Assembly (NCBI GenBank): GCA_945643635.1
Contig: CALZFC010000270.1
Span: 2,597,501 to 2,661,500, forward strand
Direction: 5' to 3'
Source of the DNA: Allodiplogaster sudhausi
Lineage: Eukaryota; Nematoda; Chromadorea; Rhabditida; Diplogasteridae
Length of the DNA: 64,000 bases
Notes under the pieces: generated by a model
The model's input: the letters and a program-made list of their open reading frames with translations, nothing else
Databases searched by the model: none
Told to the model about the DNA's origin: nothing
Program-made: the position numbers and the translations under genes
Shown here: one piece after another, positions 60,901-64,000 of the stretch
Numbering within the stretch: position 1 is the stretch's first letter
Layout: each line of letters opens with the position of its first letter

Positions 60901-63897
60901 CTGCTCAAAAATGCGTCGAACTTCTTCAAGCCCCCCTTCCCATCAAACATTCCTACCGGCGGCATTGCCATTGACAACATAGCACTCGCTTGCTTCTCAA
61001 TTAGTAGTCCCGCGGCAGAGTCCAGCACGCTCTCACTTTGGCTACTTCCCGTTCTTTCCAGTCCATGCGGCACTCTTTCTCTCAGTCCACCCCCTACTCC
61101 CTTGCTCTTTCTCACCCCACCTGGAATGAACAAGGATTCTGACTGACTTTCAAAAGAGTTCGACTCGTTTCTTCTTCTCGCCTTCTTCGCTGCTGTTCTC
61201 GCTCTGCTCTTCTCACTGCCACTGCTAGAGACGTTCTCGCCCGTCCGCTCCTGCAATGAAAATTGATTGCTCTCTTGCAACTCCAATTTCTTCATCATTT
61301 CATTCATTCTTGCCTTCATCTCGGTCATTTCACTCATTATCGCATACTTACTAGCAGAACTACCTTGCAAAGAGACAATTTCATCATCGTTCTCACCTTC
61401 CGGCGGATCCTAGATGTTGCCGCCGACTCTTCTGTCCTCCTCCAGACACGCCTGCTTCACCTGCAACGAATCATTTAGCACCTTCTCGACTTTCTGACAA
61501 ATGCTAATAATGGCATGGAAATACTTCTTGCTATCTTCGGTGGCCTGGCTCATCATCAAAATAGCGGTATCACAAATTTGAGCCTTGGTCGGCTTGGATC
61601 CTTGTATCTTTGCATGCTCGAAATAATCTTTCATCGTATGGCTCACCTGCACGTTCTGGAGGAGCAACTCGAGCTCCCTCCTCTTCTCTTCCACTGTCCT
61701 TCTGCTCTTCTCCTCCTGTTGGAGCAAGCCGCGCAGCTCCTTCCTCCTCTTCTCGCTCGCTCGCTGCCATTCCTCGGCCATCGCTTCTTCCGTCTGCGCG
61801 TCCGCCTGTGCTTCTCTTCGTCTTCTAGCCGCCTTCTCTCCATTTCTTCATCTTCTTGATCCAATTCGTTCGTCATCTCTCCTGAACGAATCACACGTCA
61901 GATATAAGGCGCAACGAAATCGAAACACGCTCCGTACACGATACACGCTTCTCAACAACAATAACGCGTCAATTCAATCACAATTAATACGCGCAACACT
62001 TCAATTCGCTGTGACACACGCGGCTTAAATTCACTCGGCGTCTCTCAATTCACACCTCCTCACACAGCCATTAACACCTCGCGAATTACACCACATTCGC
62101 CTTCTTCACACCACGTGCTCGTCTTCAGTCCGGTGGCTTCTATTTCGCTCTTCTTCAAGGATTACTCCTTATATGCTTCTCAGCACAAGATTTGGCCACA
62201 AATGAAAATTTGGGCAGCACTTCCCCTGTGCTCTTCAAAATGAGTTGACACACCTTTTATGCCAACTTCAGATTAGGTGGAAGCACTCTTTTTATGCTTC
62301 TCACTTGCGCGCTGACACAATTTTTATGCCAGTCACGGAGCCCCCACACTCTATTCAAGCAGCCCCCTCGCTGATAACAAACAGTCCTCTCGCTGATCAC
62401 GAAGCCCCCACGCTTTTCTCACAACCGCCAGCGACTTCTCTTCCGGACTGCTTGAACACCCAGGCTCAGCAAACTCTGCGACGCCTTCAAAACTCAAACA
62501 ATACCACCAGTCGCAAATCTTCTCTTCTTCAGCAAGAGATCTTCGCGGCTTCGATCGGTTCGGCCCCCATGTAATAATAGCTCGACGTTGCTATTGTAGT
62601 AAACTCCTCTGCGATTCGATGTAGAAGACGAGGGTGGAAGGGGTTATAGCAGGTTTATCAGCAACAAAACGGCTGCCTAAGCAGCAACAACACAGACGAA
62701 ACACTCGACCGCACCTCAGCGGGACACAACCAACAACTAACTCGCTATTCGAGAACAATTAAAAGACGCGTATTCTATAAACACACTATGGGCCACTACA
62801 GTAATATCATAAGACACTAAGCAACACACTATAATAGACAGAGCATCAAGTAACCAAAATGATAAAGAAATGAAAATAGAAGAAATAAATAAAAGGGAAT
62901 GACCGGGCTGGGAGGGTATCTCCCTTACAGATGGAATGAGCAATTAACATCCAAATGTGTTACAATAATAACGGAAAATGCCAAAACAAATGAAAGCCAC
63001 ACCAATTTAGGATCCGCGTCTTTCTCTTCAGAATTCTTGCTTCCTGGCCGCACAATGTTTGCGTCTCCCTCGTCTGCTGTCACGTAGCCACCTGAAGAAT
63101 ACGGAAAGTGTGGCAAGTTAGAGGGAAATAGAGAGCGAGAGTGAGAGAACGAGACAAAGAGAGAGAGAGAGAGAGAGTGAGAGAGAGAGAGACTCTGTCC
63201 AGCTGCCGTCGAGTCATCATCGGATGGAATGGGAGTGGAAGTGGTCGGACGCTGGTCGTCAAAGAGTGCCCCCTCGCCCCCTCCAAGCATCCCCTCACTC
63301 GCGCTCCTTGCCCGCCCGCCTGACTTCAGCAGTCGACGCATCTTCTTCCGTACATTCGAGAAGGCCTTGAGAAAGAACAGCAGATTATTTATAAAAAATT
63401 GTGTCACCATTGTGTATGATCACGGCTCATAGCCATTTTGGTGCGCAATGTTTAGTCGCAAGCAAATTAAATTCACTTTTTTGAACAGTAGAAAGTCATT
63501 CAGCATAAACAGCACAATAATATGTAAATTCCATTTCATTAATTGAACGTTATGAATGCGAGTGCCAAAGTGCAGCTGGAAGATTCTTTTGAAGATGTCG
63601 CGTTTCTGTCGCTCGTTCTTGGCAAGTAATCTGGAAACGTTCATTGCATTTGTTTACTTTTCTATAATTATTTTTTTTCTACAAATACTAATAAGCGAAA
63701 AGTGCGCGAAAATTTCATCAAGGGTAATAAAAAAAATTCAAATTTCCCGCCACAAACTTATTAGTAGCTCCGGTGCTCATGGAGAGCGGCGTACGGCCGT
63801 GGTTATCTGGAAGGAGAGGATCGGCGCCATGTGCGAGAAGAAGCTGGCACATTGCCAGGCGGTCCCAGTGACAGGCATTGTGCAGTGGAGTCAGGCC
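53006..63897 (-). CDS. lem-3: LEM-3/ANKLE1 orthologue (ankyrin, LEM, GIY-YIG nuclease); in-frame TGA
   Basis: LEM-3/ANKLE1 is a nuclease that resolves DNA bridges and branched DNA late in division. Fourteen minus-strand exons join in phase (530 codons, 5-prime end not found): 63758-63897, 63549-63630, 63194-63365, 63003-63091, 55841-55958, 55530-55680, 55158-55317, 54916-55062, 54723-54776, 54364-54483, 54136-54204, 53831-53933, 53473-53621 and 53006-53041. Seen: an ankyrin repeat (GLTPLHNACHWDRLAMCQLL, GADPLLPDNHGRTPLS); a LEM domain (LRAALNQAGVETGPMKGEAV); a GIY-YIG core (FCYLLLDPR, IFYVGKGSRARPLQHL, DKEAFTREACIIEALG); then WPAVRRAQVG and KQIFPDEL. A TGA at 53835-53837 interrupts the frame at codon 467, after the catalytic-region motif NLSNS; both sides stay in frame. 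A gypsy element sits in the intron 55959-63002. Confidence 0.85.
53640..53725. repeat. About 25-bp repeat before a lem-3 acceptor
   Basis: On the minus strand, units such as AAATTAG|GAGTGATTTTC and AAATTAG|GAATGATTTTT lead up to the real junction ATTTTAG|GGAAGATG. The repeated part resembles the 3-prime splice site itself. Confidence 0.6.
54538..54672 (-). repeat. Dispersed repeat copy (see 36454-36590)
   Basis: Inverted relative of the segment at 36454, in a lem-3 intron, ending (minus strand) at GTGGAATAAACTTTGAAAC. Confidence 0.5.
56071..56429 (-). repeat. 3-prime LTR
   Basis: 359 bp; element strand starts TGTAAGGGAG and ends CTATTATTACA. The pol stop codon TAA overlaps its first bases. 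Confidence 0.95.
56425..59352 (-). CDS. pol: Retrotransposon Pol: RT, RNase H, integrase
   Basis: About 975 codons, open throughout. Seen in order: RT with LRLCVDYRKLN, LPFGLSTSPATFQRLM and the catalytic YIDD (VYIDDILIATE); RNase H (VIYCDASQIAVGAVL, RRYHVTDSEALAVMYAL, VVRTDHMPL); integrase zinc domain (GGHWGVSKTKKKL with CPEC) and D,D,E core (VVIDVMEVGTSL, MSDRGGEFVNRVL, ENGMCERLNGTL); then a C-terminal part with RVPVGRGVTVPKLAPEWSGP. The first listed codon is GTG, not ATG, and the frame is open a further seven codons upstream. So it should be made by a -1 frameshift from gag rather than by initiation. The stop lies in the LTR. Confidence 0.95.
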   Translation of the reverse strand: MSNERAEVVLQLVEKQGAIESEECRRVVKQSAEVFAVTEEEMGRSSLVKHVIDTGQARPIKQKGRPVPLGVQTKVRGMLSDMKRRGIIRDSNSPWASPLVIAQKKEGTLRLCVDYRKLNSVVREDAYPLPRIDLIIQKLSGKKWFTTLDLMAGYWQVEMEEGSKEKTAFCTMGGLYEFNVLPFGLSTSPATFQRLMERILADLLGDQVAVYIDDILIATETQEEHARMLEKVLEAFKKHGLKLKAQKCRVAQAEVEYLGHMVIREGVKMDAAKVQKIIELQAPREVKELKRFLGMASFYRKFVFKFSEKASVLTRLTSEKVEWKWGEQEQRAFVELKEMLISAQILAQPDVNAALKGERPFVIYCDASQIAVGAVLTQEGEDGCFHPLYFASKRCTPAERRYHVTDSEALAVMYALRKFKPIYFGTRVVVRTDHMPLKALFSEKTTSARIMRWALELQSCDVTIEYVKGKANKVADALSRGELVPGAETSESAQEEKAEIERVGNSVSLGGTRERWREKLKGDAFASEMKRKLEGVVEKMVREKGFRWSEENGLLMAEGARGGRKFYVPEELRSEVLKQFHDGKLGGHWGVSKTKKKLKEYYWPSMNQDIKEYIENCPECTLFNVREEMVPPLKPMVVGEPFETVVIDVMEVGTSLSGNRYVLTVIDCFSKLGAAFPMQTKGAKEVAEKFCWGWIAEGRLPRNLMSDRGGEFVNRVLSHILEILEIKHILTKGYVPRENGMCERLNGTLIRMLQKKVKEKEKWDEMLPFCVHAYNTMPHTTTGFSPYFLVYGREPRPLGERLTEIGEKPVDAEDYARDLLEGMRMAREEAKENTRREIDKMKANYDRRNRVDGKEYPAKGDKVLVRVPVGRGVTVPKLAPEWSGPYRIIDVSDNSARVKRENGKDELIIPFDQLRKVKEECRVEELKKGRTQRRMNCVFSWTDNSGIEELFEKRAHNDDDDERSVEDDRFGRREM
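56430..56442 (-). other. Polypurine tract
   Basis: GGAAGGAGGGAGA on the element strand directly abuts the 3-prime LTR, where plus-strand DNA synthesis would start. Confidence 0.85.
59328..61370 (-). CDS. gag: Retrotransposon Gag with aspartic protease
   Basis: About 680 codons. Seen: a charged N-terminus, a capsid-like region (PVGMFDGKGGLKKFDAFLSR, then a helical part around WEEMSKRGGESVSSFCMRV), a CCHC zinc knuckle (CYNCGGRGHMAWQC), and a protease with DTGAEITTIP. It overlaps pol by about 46 bases in the -1 relation; no standard slippery heptamer is obvious (nearest A GGA AAG). The frame opens with TTG and continues upstream without a break to a TAG at 61410-61412. Beyond that the same frame is open again (61413-61781 and further), so the true Gag N-terminus is split by one stop. 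Confidence 0.9.
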   Translation of the reverse strand: MQGSSASKYAIMSEMTEMKARMNEMMKKLELQESNQFSLQERTGENVSSSGSEKSRARTAAKKARRRNESNSFESQSESLFIPGGVRKSKGVGGGLRERVPHGLERTGSSQSESVLDSAAGLLIEKQASAMLSMAMPPVGMFDGKGGLKKFDAFLSRLEMKYRPITSEAQMIQLLKTHLEKEAEMIFNSFARKRVATYEEMKAKIRERLKGEQTMQEYEAMRDWEEMSKRGGESVSSFCMRVEEMADRAFPEMPEKHLAPIMAKKLLKQLGEWTHYRELIEVMERAEKREKYEKVKEHASRIEIVEQRGARLMAGASSRNQYPASVKEGYREPEKSRGPKLFGPRFGHKQQTSHQGQSGQRTGGEFNPGARPFVPSASESRPQQTQDVRNSTIIPRENGIAQGSNKPPVKCYNCGGRGHMAWQCTSNPARTTSNVMREVEEVPRSESTRENEQLREVDEEEGVFWRPLKKTEVTINGVVIPDAVLDTGAEITTIPQGVMKRVEEAGTEIEWRETKEELLDAAASKLRVVGKALVQLKMNGNEKKVGVYVVENGWQVLLGQNTIELWDGCWTEREEKGEPAVVVERVYIGPLAQKDVMLEAPADGTRSFLSSELHGLIGGAVQRTAGRRRVQVMNLQQIPLVLNKGEKVGEWRKADFVLIESEGETEKRQQRGKCRTREQK
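61410..61781 (-). CDS. N-terminal Gag extension, closed by TAG
   Basis: A 123-codon frame starting MAEEWQRASEKRRKEL, coiled-coil-like for the first 45 residues, ending at TAG 61410. It is in the same frame as gag, which resumes immediately. It is either part of one long Gag with a nonsense or readthrough codon, or a separate upstream ORF. Confidence 0.6.
   Translation of the reverse strand: MAEEWQRASEKRRKELRGLLQQEEKSRRTVEEKRRELELLLQNVQVSHTMKDYFEHAKIQGSKPTKAQICDTAILMMSQATEDSKKYFHAIISICQKVEKVLNDSLQVKQACLEEDRRVGGNI
62557..62569 (-). other. Primer-binding site
   Basis: TGGGGGCCGAACC follows the 5-prime LTR directly on the element strand; TGG pairs with a tRNA CCA end. I cannot name the tRNA. 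Confidence 0.7.
62570..62929 (-). repeat. 5-prime LTR
   Basis: 360 bp, about 99% identical to the 3-prime LTR. Confidence 0.95.
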
Positions 63898-63907
63898 CTG
63901 AAGGATA

Positions 63908-64000
63908 TTCTCTCTCTCTCTCTCTCTCTTGCTCTCTCCTAGTCTCTCTCTCTCGCGCTCTCTCTCTCCCTCTCTCTCTCCCTCTCTCTTGCTCTCTCTC
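63908..64000. repeat. (CT)n array at window end
   Basis: CT-rich array running off the window, upstream (minus strand) of the first seen lem-3 exon. Confidence 0.9.

Larger units (their letters stand above)
56071..62929 (-). mobile_element. Complete Ty3/gypsy LTR retrotransposon
   Basis: 6859 bp with LTRs at 62570-62929 (5-prime) and 56071-56429 (3-prime), each TG...CA. They differ at only about four positions in 360 (two substitutions plus a substitution/indel at GACGA/GACGCG). A 4-bp target duplication GATG lies at 56067-56070 and 62930-62933. Order is LTR, leader, gag with zinc knuckle and protease, then pol with RT, RNase H and integrase: the Ty3/gypsy order. No env is present. It is inserted in a lem-3 intron in the same orientation. 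Confidence 0.95.

Noticed and set aside
1..64000. tRNA, rRNA, CRISPR or bacterial operon features
   Set aside because: None seen; the split genes and repeats show nuclear eukaryotic DNA. A covariance-model scan would be needed to exclude small RNA genes.

Overview
The window is nuclear DNA of a nematode, most likely a free-living rhabditid or diplogastrid-type species. The evidence is a skn-1 orthologue (basic region without a leucine zipper), a cluster of nematode transthyretin-like (TTL) genes, and many small exons behind short T-rich acceptors. The DNA is exceptionally rich in (CT)n/(GA)n microsatellites and minisatellites. Gene models below were assembled by hand from exon reading frames, splice signals and phase agreement. 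They are not transcript-supported.

Layout. 1-3010: 3-prime end of an unrecognised + strand gene. 3680-5167 (-): a six-exon gene for a small basic protein with an N-terminal hydrophobic leader. 7186-18569 (+): beclin-1/BEC-1 (445 aa model), with a Sulfotransfer_2-type gene nested antisense in its 5.3 kb intron (12674-14093). 19291-31596 (+): SKN-1/CNC factor, including a SKN-1A-like transmembrane N-terminus, the DFDLID element and the C-terminal CNC/basic region. A C-type lectin gene is nested antisense in one of its introns (26377-27909), and another intron holds a candidate alternative first exon. From memory, bec-1 and skn-1 are also neighbours in C. elegans (T19E7.3 and T19E7.2), so this looks like conserved microsynteny. 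34309-47793: five TTL loci in two tandem groups, two with intact frames and three broken. 53006-63897 (-): LEM-3/ANKLE1 orthologue (ankyrin, LEM, GIY-YIG), open at its 5-prime end.

Mobile and repetitive DNA. A 482-bp hAT-type MITE (35964-36445) has a perfect 8-bp target duplication. A roughly 1.1 kb 19-bp satellite lies at 40694-41788. A 2.95 kb near-perfect palindrome (47916-50869) is flanked by TA and carries two divergent copies of a three-exon gene fragment plus 39-bp subrepeats. A young 6.86 kb Ty3/gypsy LTR retrotransposon (56071-62929) sits in a lem-3 intron.

The most unusual pattern is that several introns begin (one ends) with a minisatellite whose repeat unit contains the splice site itself. 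This is seen in bec-1 (twice), skn-1 and its alternative exon, the sulfotransferase, the 3680-5167 gene and, at the acceptor side, lem-3.
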